Counted from the first letter of the stretch, positions 1 to 9,757 are shown. The stretch: DNA of 64,000 nucleotides from Pseudoneobacillus rhizosphaerae (GCF_917563885.1 NZ_CAKJTG010000002.1:1-64000), one strand, 5' to 3'. Numbers and translations: made by a program. The notes: generated from the sequence alone by a model not told the origin.

Positions 1-126
1 TAATTAATTCAATACTAATAATCTTAATATAGTAATAGAAGCATTTAATTTAATTTCTTCCAAGATAATCCCTTTATTTTTGTTAAATTGTATAAACCGC
101 ATATAACTTAATATTTCATATATGTG

Positions 127-1104
127 TTATTTTATTAATCTATAAAAAAATCTTAATGATTTATATAAAGGGATAGGTAGAGTTTTTATCATATTAAAAA
201 TAGCAGATTTTCTTACACCACTTGAGCCATAAATAGCTGAGTATATTGAACCCTTTGTAAACATTTCATTTGTATCAACGCAATAGACAGGTTTTTTTGT
301 TAGTTCGTGAATTTTTATCGCCTGATTACGTTCACTCTCATAAAAAAGGTCTAATCCTAACTTTTTATAAGCTTCTGCCTTATGTGTAGCATGTGCACCT
401 AATCTTTGTCTTTCTTCTTTAGAAGGTAGATCTAACATTATTAAGGAATTGTACTTTATACCATTCTTTTTTAACCAATTTTCTGTTTCTGGGCGATATT
501 TTTCAAGTCTACTGGTAACTAAACAATTAATTCTGCCGGTTGGTAAGAACAAAGAAGGAGCATTTTTTATAAATTCTATATACTTTTCACCATCATCATT
601 CTGTTCTTCTGACGGATCGATACATAATACACCATCTATATCAAAACATGACCTTTCGAGTACATTGTGGTGGAAGATATTCCATTCGAAAACTCTAGGC
701 ATAGGAAGATATTCTAAATATAAGTTTACATCACTCCTTTCTCTCTCAGAAGAATAAATGGCTAATGTTGTAATTTTTACTTTTAATTCAGCAGGTATTT
801 TACTTAATTCATTAGCCAGAGATGTTCCTCGACAAATACTATCATCCACAAGTAGAATATTAATTGCCTGACTTGGATATTTTATATCGTTTTTTGCATT
901 TCTAGTAGAACCTGTTTTTAAAGGATAGTTATTTATTAAAGTTTCCACATCACAGCATTTCTTGTTCAAATGCAATGCAATTATATATGCAGGAATCATT
1001 CCACTTCTAGGCACTCCAACTATTAAGTCAAAGTTTTTTGATTGGAACATTGGTATTTTATTTTTAATCAAATTACTTAAGTCCGAATAGCTTCTATAGT
1101 TCAT
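127..1104 (-). CDS. Phosphoribosyltransferase-HAD-like two-domain protein
   Basis: About 325 residues. The N-terminal half has a phosphoribosyltransferase fold signature: the PRPP-binding loop ILLVDDSICRGTS lies at residues 83-95, and GVPRSGM at about 30-36 fits the pyrophosphate loop. A HAD-type motif FDIDGVL follows at about 154, so the C-terminal half probably belongs to the HAD superfamily. The reading frame can be extended five codons to a GTG at 1119, but that codon lies in the ribosome site GGGAGAAAG. The ATG at 1104 has proper spacing and is chosen. It is the last gene of the polysaccharide locus in the direction of transcription. The substrate is unknown. A role in making or recycling a nucleotide-linked precursor is only a guess. 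Confidence 0.75.
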   Translation of the reverse strand: MNYRSYSDLSNLIKNKIPMFQSKNFDLIVGVPRSGMIPAYIIALHLNKKCCDVETLINNYPLKTGSTRNAKNDIKYPSQAINILLVDDSICRGTSLANELSKIPAELKVKITTLAIYSSERERSDVNLYLEYLPMPRVFEWNIFHHNVLERSCFDIDGVLCIDPSEEQNDDGEKYIEFIKNAPSLFLPTGRINCLVTSRLEKYRPETENWLKKNGIKYNSLIMLDLPSKEERQRLGAHATHKAEAYKKLGLDLFYESERNQAIKIHELTKKPVYCVDTNEMFTKGSIYSAIYGSSGVRKSAIFNMIKTLPIPLYKSLRFFYRLIK

Positions 1105-1877
1105 TTTTCTTTCTCCCACACAATCAATATTTTGTTGATAATATTAGTTTAGATTGTAAAGTTACTAATACAATCCTTTTTTTACTTGAGTTAGTTCTTG
1201 AGATAAACTCTTAGCCACAAAGACTTCACTTATATATTTAAAAATTTTTTCAAGTTATATATTTCTCTTGGATTTCTGAATGTGTCGTTATAAAAAATAG
1301 GTTCGTACATAACTACTTAAATCTTTTGCTTTAAATACGGTTCATAACATCTTTAATTGATGACTGTCTAAAATATCTGAGTCTCCATTTTCATAGTGTT
1401 CCTACCAAAAACTATTTTAATATTCCGTTTTAACTTTCATTTCTATATATGATCTTTTTTTGGTTGTATTTACATTATTAATGTAATTATTAGGAAATAA
1501 CAGAATTTGCTAATTATGTTTTGATATCTTAAGATAAACAGTAAAGGCTTTAGAGGATTATTGTGAATTCAAATTCGTGGGTCAAGATCAAAACGTCAAC
1601 CTAACCCTACTTCTTTACCAGGTGGATACCCTAGCCATTGCAATATTTTACGGTAGTGCTATCAGAAATCGACAAAAGAAAAAAAGAGAATTTGTAAGTA
1701 TAGAAGAAAGAAGATACAGTTGAGAAAGAATTAGAATGTCTCAAAAGCTATTGAGACATTCCATTTCTTTTGAATAGCGTATTTTTTGGACATAGATACC
1801 CTCAATTTTGCCTTTTGTTGACCTAGCGCTCGATTTTTAATATCTTTTCCATCTAGTACTTTAGTTTGATCTTATTT
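1105..1877. other. Gene-poor stretch with decayed sequence
   Basis: No intact gene is visible over about 770 bp. Short stop-interrupted frames occur on both strands. One lies on the plus strand at about 1620-1724 and ends in a basic RNRQKKKREF-type tail, so this may be the remains of a gene or mobile element. I could not assign a family. A perfect inverted repeat sits at 1734-1761. Confidence 0.4.
1734..1761 (-). terminator. Probable rho-independent terminator
   Basis: Perfect 11-bp inverted repeat GAATGTCTCAA / TTGAGACATTC with a 6-nt loop, located 116 bp beyond the stop of the DUF2334-like gene. The T-tract is weak on both strands, so orientation and efficiency are uncertain. Confidence 0.5.
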
Positions 1878-2615
1878 TTATCTTGCCCTATAAATTCTAT
1901 AACTCTTAACTAGCTTTTCAATCAAACTGTTGATAACAATTTTATACATACTATTGTTATATTTGTTAATAACATTATTAAACGTAATTATATTGTTACG
2001 ATTTCTTTTAATAAAAATGTCTAATTCATTAATTTGGTCAATAGTCATATCGTTGGGATGAAAGCAAAAAGTATATATTCCAAAAGGCATTTTCCTAGGC
2101 TTAGAAAATAATTGAGGTACGAAAACAATTCCCTCTTTCTTATATGGAAAAATTCCATACCCATCTGTTATGCTGTTAATTTGATTATCAAATAAACATC
2201 TTAACGTATTAATATCATAAGAATGGGCCGGTGCCATAAATGCATCGATATTAATCTTATTTTCATTAAATACCTTAATTGCTTTTATTATTTTTTCATT
2301 TTGTTTCTCCAAGGCTAATCCAGCAAATTCGCTTCTTTTGTTAATACCGAGAATTCCCGAAGAATTGGTTTCAAATTTATGATTATATCCATGAACAGCA
2401 ATATTCCACCCCAAACGTTGTAATTCTCTTATTTCCTGCCAAAAATCGAATTCACTTTTTGGATATCTCAATAACTCTTCGTCTTGATTATTTGGAATTA
2501 CTCCAATTAAAGGTTGAATATTATTCTTAATAAAAATGTCCTTTAGTAGAAAGAAATTACTATTATTCATATTTTCAGCTATATCGTCTAATCTGATTAT
2601 ATATTTCGCAAACAT
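1878..2615 (-). CDS. DUF2334 / polysaccharide deacetylase-like protein
   Basis: 245 residues resembling the NodB-like carbohydrate esterase fold as seen in DUF2334 proteins. The N-terminal IIRLDDI carries the paired aspartates. HGYNH at residues 75-79 gives the paired histidine ligands. FMAPAHSYD at 126-134 corresponds to the catalytic loop after the metal site. There is no signal peptide, so it probably acts in the cytoplasm or at the inner membrane face. It may remove N- or O-acetyl groups from a sugar of the polysaccharide made by this locus. The fold is fairly secure, the substrate is not. It sits between a gap with a terminator-like hairpin and a galE remnant. Confidence 0.7.
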   Translation of the reverse strand: MFAKYIIRLDDIAENMNNSNFFLLKDIFIKNNIQPLIGVIPNNQDEELLRYPKSEFDFWQEIRELQRLGWNIAVHGYNHKFETNSSGILGINKRSEFAGLALEKQNEKIIKAIKVFNENKINIDAFMAPAHSYDINTLRCLFDNQINSITDGYGIFPYKKEGIVFVPQLFSKPRKMPFGIYTFCFHPNDMTIDQINELDIFIKRNRNNIITFNNVINKYNNSMYKIVINSLIEKLVKSYRIYRAR

Positions 2616-2679
2616 GGTTTATTAGCCAACCTATCTATTTATATTTTACAGTTAATAACACTTATCTAAGAAAAAGGTA

Positions 2680-3030
2680 GTTAACTTCATTTGCTACTCT
2701 TTTGCTTTTAAAGTATTTTTTATAGAAAGCAATAGTATTATAGTAATACTCCAACAGACTTTTCACTGATTCTCCTACAGACTTAAGGCCAGCATGATGA
2801 ATTACTTCATCTATTTCATGATTATTAAAAATCCCCTTCAAACTTGCTTCACCAGTTACATCTGATTGGTAGAAATTTAATTTATTTTTGTTATTTGTTT
2901 GATTTTCTCTATATTCTCTATCTTACTGTTGCTGGGATTATAATAATTGTTACGTTATGTCCTAATTCTAAGAGTGTGACACAAGTATGTGACTAATATA
3001 ACCTGCACCACAGGTAACTAATATATTCAT
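2680..3030 (-). pseudogene. galE: galE (UDP-glucose 4-epimerase) remnant
   Basis: Conceptual translation on the minus strand from the ATG at 3030 gives MNILVTCGAGYI, a damaged GxxGxxG nucleotide-binding loop. After a frameshift it continues TLLELGHNVTII, and after another it reads NFYQSDVTG and then VIHHAGLKSVGESV. This is the order and sequence of the first 100-odd residues of GalE. It has at least two frameshifts and in-frame stops, and the C-terminal two thirds is missing. It lies directly downstream of the intact UDP-glucuronate epimerase. It is a dead 5' fragment. Confidence 0.85.
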
Positions 3031-3068
3031 AGACGGGTAAATCCTTTCTAATATTAATAATAAAGAAC

Positions 3069-4094
3069 TTACTTTATTTTATAATAATCGACATACCACT
3101 CTGCGAATTTCTGTAACCCAACCTCAATAGAAGTCTCCGGTTTAAAGCCGACAGTCTTCTCGAGTAAATCTGTTGAAGCATATGTTGCATGTACATCTCC
3201 AGGTTTTAGCGATTCAAAGATCTTCTCAAATAATACTTCTCTTCCTATCGCATTACTCAAAGCTTTTTCAAGTGCTCGAATAAACACCATTAGTTTCTCC
3301 GGTTTGTTGTTGCCAATATTAAATATATTATGAGGAACTATATCAACAGGAGGGGTGTCGATTAGTCGCAAAACCCCCATAATAATATCATCAATAAATG
3401 TAAAATCACGATATAAATCATTTTCAAAATCCCCATTGTTATAAATCCTAATCGGACGGCCCTTAAAATAATTATCAACAAATCCAAAATATGCCATGTC
3501 AGGTCTTCCCATTGGCCCATAAACTGTAAAGAAACGCAATCCTGTTGCCTTTATTTTATATAGTTGGCTATAAGTATGAGCCATTAATTCATTTGATTTT
3601 TTTGTAGCCGCATAAAGTGATACAGGATTATCTACAGAATCTGTCTCTTCAAATGGGACCTTTTTATTAGCACCATAAACTGAGCTTGAAGAGGCATAAA
3701 CTAAGTGTTCGACTGGGTAATATCTGCATGCTTCCAGAATGTTATAAAATCCTATGATGTTACTTTTTATATATACATCTGGATTCTCTATTGAATATCT
3801 TACTCCAGCCTGAGCAGCTAGATTTACTACAATATTTGGCTTATTTTCTTCAAAGGACTTCATAACCATATTCTTGTCTGAAATGTCACCTTTAATAAAG
3901 GTAAACTTATCATAGGTAGTTAGTTGTTCTAACCTTAAATGTTTCAGATTTATATCATAATAATCGTTTAAATTATCAATTCCAATTACTCTATAACCTT
4001 GATGGAGCAGTTTCTTAGATAAGTAATAACCAATGAAACCTGCAGCTCCTGTAATGAGAAATACTTTAGTAGGGTCTAGCTGTTTATAATTCAA
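3069..4094 (-). CDS. UDP-glucuronate 4-epimerase (SDR family)
   Basis: 341 residues of the extended short-chain dehydrogenase family. The NAD-binding loop GAAGFIG is at residues 16-22. The catalytic pair is Y161 and K165 in YAATKK, and ASSSSVYG supplies the active-site serine. The sequence best fits the UDP-glucuronate to UDP-galacturonate epimerases (CapI/LspL group). It starts at a TTG with AAAGGAG ten bases upstream. The start overlaps the 3' end of the UDP-glucose dehydrogenase gene by 11 bp, so the two are probably translationally coupled. Together they would turn UDP-glucose into UDP-GlcA and UDP-GalA for the repeat unit. Other UDP-hexose epimerases cannot be excluded from sequence alone. 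Confidence 0.85.
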   Translation of the reverse strand: MNYKQLDPTKVFLITGAAGFIGYYLSKKLLHQGYRVIGIDNLNDYYDINLKHLRLEQLTTYDKFTFIKGDISDKNMVMKSFEENKPNIVVNLAAQAGVRYSIENPDVYIKSNIIGFYNILEACRYYPVEHLVYASSSSVYGANKKVPFEETDSVDNPVSLYAATKKSNELMAHTYSQLYKIKATGLRFFTVYGPMGRPDMAYFGFVDNYFKGRPIRIYNNGDFENDLYRDFTFIDDIIMGVLRLIDTPPVDIVPHNIFNIGNNKPEKLMVFIRALEKALSNAIGREVLFEKIFESLKPGDVHATYASTDLLEKTVGFKPETSIEVGLQKFAEWYVDYYKIK

Positions 4095-5445
4095 GGTCTT
4101 TCGACTCCTTTATCCCTGCTTTACTAACGGGTCTCCTTCCAATTGAGTGATATTCCACTCCTGCTTCTTCCATCTCTTTAAGATTATAAATATTCCTTCC
4201 GTCAAATACTAAGGGAGTTCTCATCAGCTTTTTATACATTTCTGGAATTACAGCTTTTATTTGCCCCCATTCAGTGAAAATAAAACAGACATTGGCATTA
4301 TCTAAAGCATTCTCAACATTGGAAACATAGGTTATTTTTCCCTTCCCAGTGTCTCCTTCTGGATACACTCTTGCAAAATTTTCTGCTCCAGCTGGATCAT
4401 AAGCATAAATATCAGCTCCTTGCTCCAACAATAATGGAATATTATCTAGCGATGCTGACTCCCTTAAGTCATCTGTTCCAGGTTTAAATGTCAACCCTAA
4501 AACTGCAACCTTTAGTCCGTTAAAGGTAATAAGCCTTTTGCTAGCTTTTTTATATAAAATCGTCTTTTGCTCTTTATTAACATCAATAGCAGCTTTCACC
4601 GTTTTAAGCTCATAACCATTCAGTTTTGCAATATAGTCTAGGGCTTTTGTATCCTTCGGAAAGCATGATCCACCAAAACCTATGCCTGCATTTAAAAACT
4701 TACTTCCAATTCGGTTATCAAAACTCATTCCTCTTGCTACATCTTGTATATCTGCACCTATCAATTCGCAGAGGTTAGCAATATCATTCATATAAGATAT
4801 TTTAAGTGCAAGGAAGTCATTAGATGCATACTTTATCATTTCTGCAGATCTTCTTTTTACTGAAACAATAGGCAAATTAAATGGCTCATATATATTCAAT
4901 AATAACTCTTCAGCCCATTTACTCTCTGTTCCTATAATAATTCTTTCAGCATTTAGAGTATCATTTACAGCAGAACCTTGTGCTAAGAATTCAGGGTTAG
5001 ATGCTACTTCTATTTTCACATCATTAACTAAAAAATCCTGAATAAACTGTTCAACTTTATCGTTAGTTCCAACTGGAACTGTAGATTTAACTACTACCAG
5101 ACAGTCGTTTTCTACAGATTCGGCAATTTGTCTTGCAACTGTTGCTATATATGAAAGATCAGCAGATCCATCGGATCTTTCAGGCGTACCTACACCTATA
5201 AAAATCGCATCTGCATCTTTATATGCTGAGTTATAATCTGTTGTATAATTGATCCTACCATTTGCATAATTCTTCTGCATTAGCCCTTCTAAATCAGCCT
5301 CATAGATGGGAGAAACGCCAGATTTCATTAGTTCAACTTTTTTCTCATTAATATCAACACAAGTTACTTTATGACCCATTTCTGCAAAACAAACACCTGC
5401 CACCAGTCCAACATAACCAGTACCGGCTACTGCTATCTTATACAT
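4084..5445 (-). CDS. ugd: UDP-glucose 6-dehydrogenase
   Basis: 453 residues, full length for the family. The N-terminal Rossmann loop GTGYVGLV is at about 8-15. STVPVGT and the GGSCFPKD segment with catalytic Cys261 are present, and the C-terminal UDP-binding domain carries LGLTFKPGTDDLRES. It oxidises UDP-glucose to UDP-glucuronate with two NAD+. An ATG start follows a GAAAAGAGAG-type ribosome site. It is paired with the UDP-glucuronate epimerase and presumably fed by the GalU enzyme encoded near 18 kb. Of the two nucleotide-sugar dehydrogenases in the window this is the UDP-glucose type. The one at the window end is the UDP-ManNAc type. Confidence 0.93.
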   Translation of the reverse strand: MYKIAVAGTGYVGLVAGVCFAEMGHKVTCVDINEKKVELMKSGVSPIYEADLEGLMQKNYANGRINYTTDYNSAYKDADAIFIGVGTPERSDGSADLSYIATVARQIAESVENDCLVVVKSTVPVGTNDKVEQFIQDFLVNDVKIEVASNPEFLAQGSAVNDTLNAERIIIGTESKWAEELLLNIYEPFNLPIVSVKRRSAEMIKYASNDFLALKISYMNDIANLCELIGADIQDVARGMSFDNRIGSKFLNAGIGFGGSCFPKDTKALDYIAKLNGYELKTVKAAIDVNKEQKTILYKKASKRLITFNGLKVAVLGLTFKPGTDDLRESASLDNIPLLLEQGADIYAYDPAGAENFARVYPEGDTGKGKITYVSNVENALDNANVCFIFTEWGQIKAVIPEMYKKLMRTPLVFDGRNIYNLKEMEEAGVEYHSIGRRPVSKAGIKESKDLEL

Positions 5446-5889
5446 AGTTATCTCTCTTTTCCCTTAATATGTTCTTTGAGTTGATCATGTAAATTAATTA
5501 AAGTAAAAACATAACACATATAGCCTATGTCTTATTTAATTTTAATCATGTGTTCCAAATCATAATTTTTACTATTTATAAATGTTTTCAAAATTAGAGT
5601 AATATTAGAAATGCACCAGACACCCCAAAAAGAGCAATTGAAACAAGATGATTACGGCCAGTTGGAATTTACCACCTCAGCCTTCTTTTGCACCACCAAT
5701 TGACAACAAATTCACCAGTAGTGACACCGCATTTACCAGAAAAAATCTTCGTCACAGTAATACGGTGCGAATCCCTTCCACCGACTGTTCCAAAGATATC
5801 CTTGACAATTATCTTCCGGCGGATATGATGTGGCAGCCCTTGCCGGCAGCCCCCTTGAGGTGGTTAAGATATAGTAAACCTAAATAGTA
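5446..5889. other. Non-coding or decayed stretch
   Basis: No supported gene. On the minus strand, fragments of open frame at about 5640-5890 are broken by stops and I could not identify them. They may be the 3' continuation of the adjoining flippase pseudogene or of another lost gene. Confidence 0.35.
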
Positions 5890-6660
5890 AGTTACTCAGA
5901 TATAACGGAAAACGCTCTTACACTTGTTTGAGTAATATACATGAAAAATATCCATAACGCCAATAGCCACAAGTGCAATAGAAGTTTTCTTTCTTTATGA
6001 ATTCTGCTAGACTTGTTTGAAGGTATACCAATTACAATCCTTCCTATGAATAAAACCCAACTGCAGCAAGTCCAAAAGAGCTATTCAACAATGAAACAGG
6101 AAGACTATGTGTAACCGAAACTATAAAAAATTGTAGATCTTTAAGATAAGGGAAATCCTTATATACACACCAAATATATCCAGCAAAAAGTCTCTTTCTT
6201 TATTAACCTTTTCCACTTCTACTGGATAAATAAATGCAATCTCCAACTAAGATAGCTTTACCAATAAGACTTGGAGATTTGAAACCTTTGCAGTTATACC
6301 AAATTGCTGTGTCAGTATAAGCTATGTTCAAGTACTTGTAGGAAACCTGAAAGCATTATAGCAACTGGAATAACATATAAAAAGGATCAACAACTAAAAC
6401 AATTGAATGACTAGTCTTTTGAAAAAATCAACGTGAGCGCTACAAAAGTATCAATTCCTACTGAAATATAAATTAAAAGTTTCACTAATCCTATTACATC
6501 CTTGTTTTCATTTAGTAATACAATCCCAATAGGAAATGTTAGTGCTACTATCGTTGCCAAAATTCCTACAATAGCAAAAAAATTCCTAGCCATTTTTGGA
6601 TATAATAATATATTTATACTTTGAGCAACTGCAGATCCAGTTACATTATTCCAATTCGCT
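5890..6660 (-). pseudogene. wzx: Wzx polysaccharide flippase pseudogene
   Basis: Broken frames on the minus strand follow the order of a Wzx/polysaccharide-transport flippase. GSAVAQSINILL with the following helices and FPIGIVLLNENKD (a 60-residue open stretch, 6593-6411) match the N-terminal region. SGFLQVLE and KGFKSPSLIGKAI come next. Then come HSLPVSLLNSSFGLAAVGF, and after a stop and frameshift RIVIGIPSN, the hallmark middle segment of the family. ALVAIGV follows near 5970. Several stops, frameshifts and probable internal deletions mean no functional product. The 60-residue piece alone could be miscalled as a small membrane protein. This would have exported the lipid-linked repeat unit. 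Confidence 0.75.
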
Positions 6661-6726
6661 TAAATTTACTTTTTTTAAGTTTTAAATTTTTCTATTCATT
6701 TAGAATTTTTAAATTTACAGAGTATA

Positions 6727-7702
6727 TTAACTAACTATATTTATTTTCGAACGTAGTTGCAGTATTAACTTGTATAAATGTATTGTTATCATATAAATCA
6801 TTTCCTTAGCTATAATCACATTACTTTTATCCCTACAAACGTTATTGTATATTTCAACCTTATGATTAAAAGTTAGATTTAGGTTATTAACATTAATTAA
6901 GACTGTCTGCTTTATTATTTTTATAAAAGCTTCCTCATTAAATAAATTATTGATTTTATTTTGTTCTATGAGTTTTTTTAATATTCTAGGCAAATTAGAA
7001 AGAATATCAATATTTATTAATTGAATCAATTACTCTTTTTCTCTGCAATAAACTATTTTTTGTAGACTTTTTTGTAATATTATTTGAACTAATCCTATAT
7101 TCTAGTAAAATCTCAGGCAGGATTGATATTTTCCCAACTTTAGAGATTTGAACCCACATATCATAATCTTGAGCAACAAAATAATTTGCATTATATTTTA
7201 ACTTGTTAATTTTAATAGTTTCTAGTCTAATAAAAGCAGTTGAATTACCTATTGGATTTGAAAATATCAATTTTGCACTAATTTCTTCAGGAGAAAAAAG
7301 TTTTGGTTTATAACTCTTTTTTATCCTGCCTCCAAAGATATTAAAATAACTAGCCACCACATCAATATCCTTATTTACTTCCATATAATTAACTTGTCTT
7401 TCTATCCTATTTAGAAATGCTATATCATCAGCATCCATAATAGCCATATATTTTCCCTTTGACTCTTCCAGACCACGATTTCTTGTAAATGGGATACCTT
7501 TATTTTCACCGTTTTTTAATAACCTAATTCTTTTATCATTATAGGAGCTAATAATTTCTATTGTATTGTCAGTAGATCCGTCGTCTATTATTAAAATCTC
7601 CAAATTAGAATAAGTTTGATTTAATATACTTTCTAAGGACTCTTTTATATATTTTTCACAGTTAAAGACTGGCATGAATACTGATACTAATGGATTTTCC
7701 AC
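6727..7702 (-). pseudogene. Family 2 glycosyltransferase broken by a frameshift
   Basis: The first part (7702-7007, 231 residues, GTG start after AAAGGAG) is a clear GT-A glycosyltransferase. It has VSVFMPVFNCEKYI, IDDGSTDNT, the DADD metal motif and a QDYDMW acceptor-site segment. It stops abruptly after LLQRKRVIDSINKY. A second frame (7029-6727, about 100 residues, only a TTG without a ribosome site) continues in the style of the missing C-terminal region and overlaps the first by about 20 bp. A one-base indel near 7007-7029 joins the two into a normal-length GT2. Either the gene is inactivated, or the truncated product keeps its catalytic domain. Confidence 0.75.
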
Positions 7703-7783
7703 TCAAATAACTCCTTTCTTTACTTTTTCATTACTCCAATTATTAACTTATTTCATAAAAAAATAGGTAACCTCAATGAAACT

Positions 7784-8305
7784 TTAAGACCTGTAATCTA
7801 TTATCTTCGCAGGTACTCCTCCTACTATTGCATATTTCGGTACATCTTTACTTACAACAGCTCCTGCAGCGATAATAGCTCCATCACCAATACTCACACC
7901 TGGTAAAATAATAACTCTTCCTCCGATCCAGACATCATTCCCTATTATTACAGGCTTTGTTTCTTGAAATCCCTGTTCACACATAGGTATATCAGTTCGA
8001 TCAAAGCGATGATTTGAGGTATAAATTATACACTCAGGTCCCATCATAACATTGTTACCGATTTTGACTTCTGAACCAATAACAGCATTTATTCCTATCC
8101 CCGAATTATTACCTAAGACGATACTTGAATCAAATTGAGCACCTTTTTCAATGTTTATATTTTCTCCACATTCCCTTAATATTAGCTTTCCACAATATCC
8201 CCTAACTTTTTTTGAGCCCAAACTAAATCTACTGTATGAAATTGGTAATCGTTTAGCAATTAGAGAATAAAATAATTTTCCGATAATAATCTTAATTTTT
8301 TTCAT
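7784..8305 (-). CDS. Hexapeptide-repeat O-acetyltransferase
   Basis: 173 residues with left-handed beta-helix hexapeptide repeats from about residue 60 onward ([30 protein letters not shown]). The C-terminus [20 protein letters not shown] is typical of the WcaF/maltose-type sugar O-acetyltransferases. The YTSNHRFD segment carries the catalytic histidine. It would transfer acetyl from acetyl-CoA to a sugar hydroxyl of the polysaccharide or its precursor. It is less like the PglD/EpsM N-acetyltransferases that complete bacillosamine, though that role cannot be excluded. It lies between the polymerase and the broken GT2. Confidence 0.82.
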   Translation of the reverse strand: MKKIKIIIGKLFYSLIAKRLPISYSRFSLGSKKVRGYCGKLILRECGENINIEKGAQFDSSIVLGNNSGIGINAVIGSEVKIGNNVMMGPECIIYTSNHRFDRTDIPMCEQGFQETKPVIIGNDVWIGGRVIILPGVSIGDGAIIAAGAVVSKDVPKYAIVGGVPAKIIDYRS

Positions 8306-8356
8306 TGATATCCCACCATAACTTTATACGTATCAAATATATCTTAATATCCATTA

Positions 8357-9757
8357 TTAATTTTTCCTCCTATTTTTTTTGACAAATACTCTACATACGA
8401 TAAATATAAAGACTGCCCCCCATAAACTATTTCGTATAAAAACTCCGGATGAACCACGAACCCAGATTAATAAACTAAAAAATGGCATTATATAATATGC
8501 GGCAGCGTAGAATCTCCCTTGGTCAAGAAATAATTTAAATCTATTTGATGAAAATCCAACTACAAAGCCAATTATAGTAGCAGCAAGGTATGAGGCATAA
8601 TTAAAGCTATAATAAAGCTCCGCTATATAGGAACCCCCTATAGCTTTCGTATCAAGATATAAGACAAAATTAGAATTTCGATTAACTTCAGAAAATAACC
8701 CATTAATATTAGGTAAAACACTAACAAAATTAGTTATAAACTGTAATCCATGTGAATAATTTACTGAATTAGGTACTTGTAAAACAGTTAAACATACTGT
8801 GTACAAAGTCCCGCCAAACTCTTCTAAAGTCGCATAAATTGGATTATTATTAAAACTTTCACTTAAAGCAGTCCATAAAAATGCTATGTCACGCGAGTTA
8901 CCACTTCTTATTTCTGTTATTGCATTAAGAAATACCATTAAGAAAAATCCAAATACACCAAGGATAACTATTTTCCTCACAGAAAATTTAATTTTTGTTG
9001 ATTTTAGGAAAATATACATCAATAATACAATCGAAACTAATTGATATATACGACTTCCACTTAGCATAGTAAATATTCCATATAATGTATATACCAAGAA
9101 GATTATTGTTGATTTCCTTGGACTTTTACTATATCCCATTATTAATAGCCCTACTCCAATCAAGTGGAAACGCGCAATTTGGCTTAATATTCCAATTGAT
9201 TCAACACCTAGTACCTCTGTATATCCTTTTTTTATTCCCACTATAATTTTTATAATAGAGTAATAGAATTCAATAGGGAATGTACATATGAGAATTATCC
9301 AGCCTATGTTTACAATAGTTTTATTAGAAATAACAGTGTCACTTTCTTCTCTCTTTTTAAGATCAATAATTGCAGACATCATTACACCTAAAGAAACAAA
9401 TGATATTGTTATTAAACTAAATATTATAGCTTCTTTATAAATTGTCTCAGTCATAAAATTAGATATGTCAAACGAATAATTATAATTGGGAGCAATAATC
9501 TTTAACACTATTTGTCCTAAATGAAATATATAAGAAATAAATATGAAAACACCTGATATACTAAATAATTCAATTCTTATACTTTTGAGAAAGGTAAATG
9601 TAAAAATAAAATGAAATATAGTAAACCAAAAAATAAATATAAACCAATTATCATATTCAAGATTCTTAGAAATGTTTAAAAATGGAATAATACAAATTAA
9701 ATAGAAACTATAAACAAAAAGTGAATATAACTTTTTTTGATTAAACCTATTCTTCAT
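8357..9757 (-). CDS. wzy: Wzy-like oligosaccharide repeat-unit polymerase
   Basis: About 466 residues, almost wholly hydrophobic, with roughly 11-13 predicted membrane helices. A larger extracytoplasmic loop in the C-terminal half (LEEFGGTLYTVCLTVL to FVLYLDTKAIGGSYIAE) fits Wzy/EpsG-like polymerases. These join lipid-linked repeat units outside the membrane. The frame is open up to 9808, but the ATG at 9757 (MKNRFNQKK) is preceded by GGAGA with 6-nt spacing. It overlaps the 3' end of the upstream glycosyltransferase gene by 11 bp, so translational coupling is likely. The primary sequence of this family is poorly conserved, so the call rests on topology and context. Confidence 0.75.
   Translation of the reverse strand: MKNRFNQKKLYSLFVYSFYLICIIPFLNISKNLEYDNWFIFIFWFTIFHFIFTFTFLKSIRIELFSISGVFIFISYIFHLGQIVLKIIAPNYNYSFDISNFMTETIYKEAIIFSLITISFVSLGVMMSAIIDLKKREESDTVISNKTIVNIGWIILICTFPIEFYYSIIKIIVGIKKGYTEVLGVESIGILSQIARFHLIGVGLLIMGYSKSPRKSTIIFLVYTLYGIFTMLSGSRIYQLVSIVLLMYIFLKSTKIKFSVRKIVILGVFGFFLMVFLNAITEIRSGNSRDIAFLWTALSESFNNNPIYATLEEFGGTLYTVCLTVLQVPNSVNYSHGLQFITNFVSVLPNINGLFSEVNRNSNFVLYLDTKAIGGSYIAELYYSFNYASYLAATIIGFVVGFSSNRFKLFLDQGRFYAAAYYIMPFFSLLIWVRGSSGVFIRNSLWGAVFIFIVCRVFVKKNRRKN

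Noticed and set aside
5648-5887. 79-residue plus-strand open frame
   Set aside because: No ribosome site, odd composition, no recognisable family, and it lies in a decayed region.
6411-6593. 60-residue two-helix membrane protein
   Set aside because: Its sequence continues upstream in frame and downstream out of frame as flippase sequence, so it is treated as part of the wzx pseudogene.
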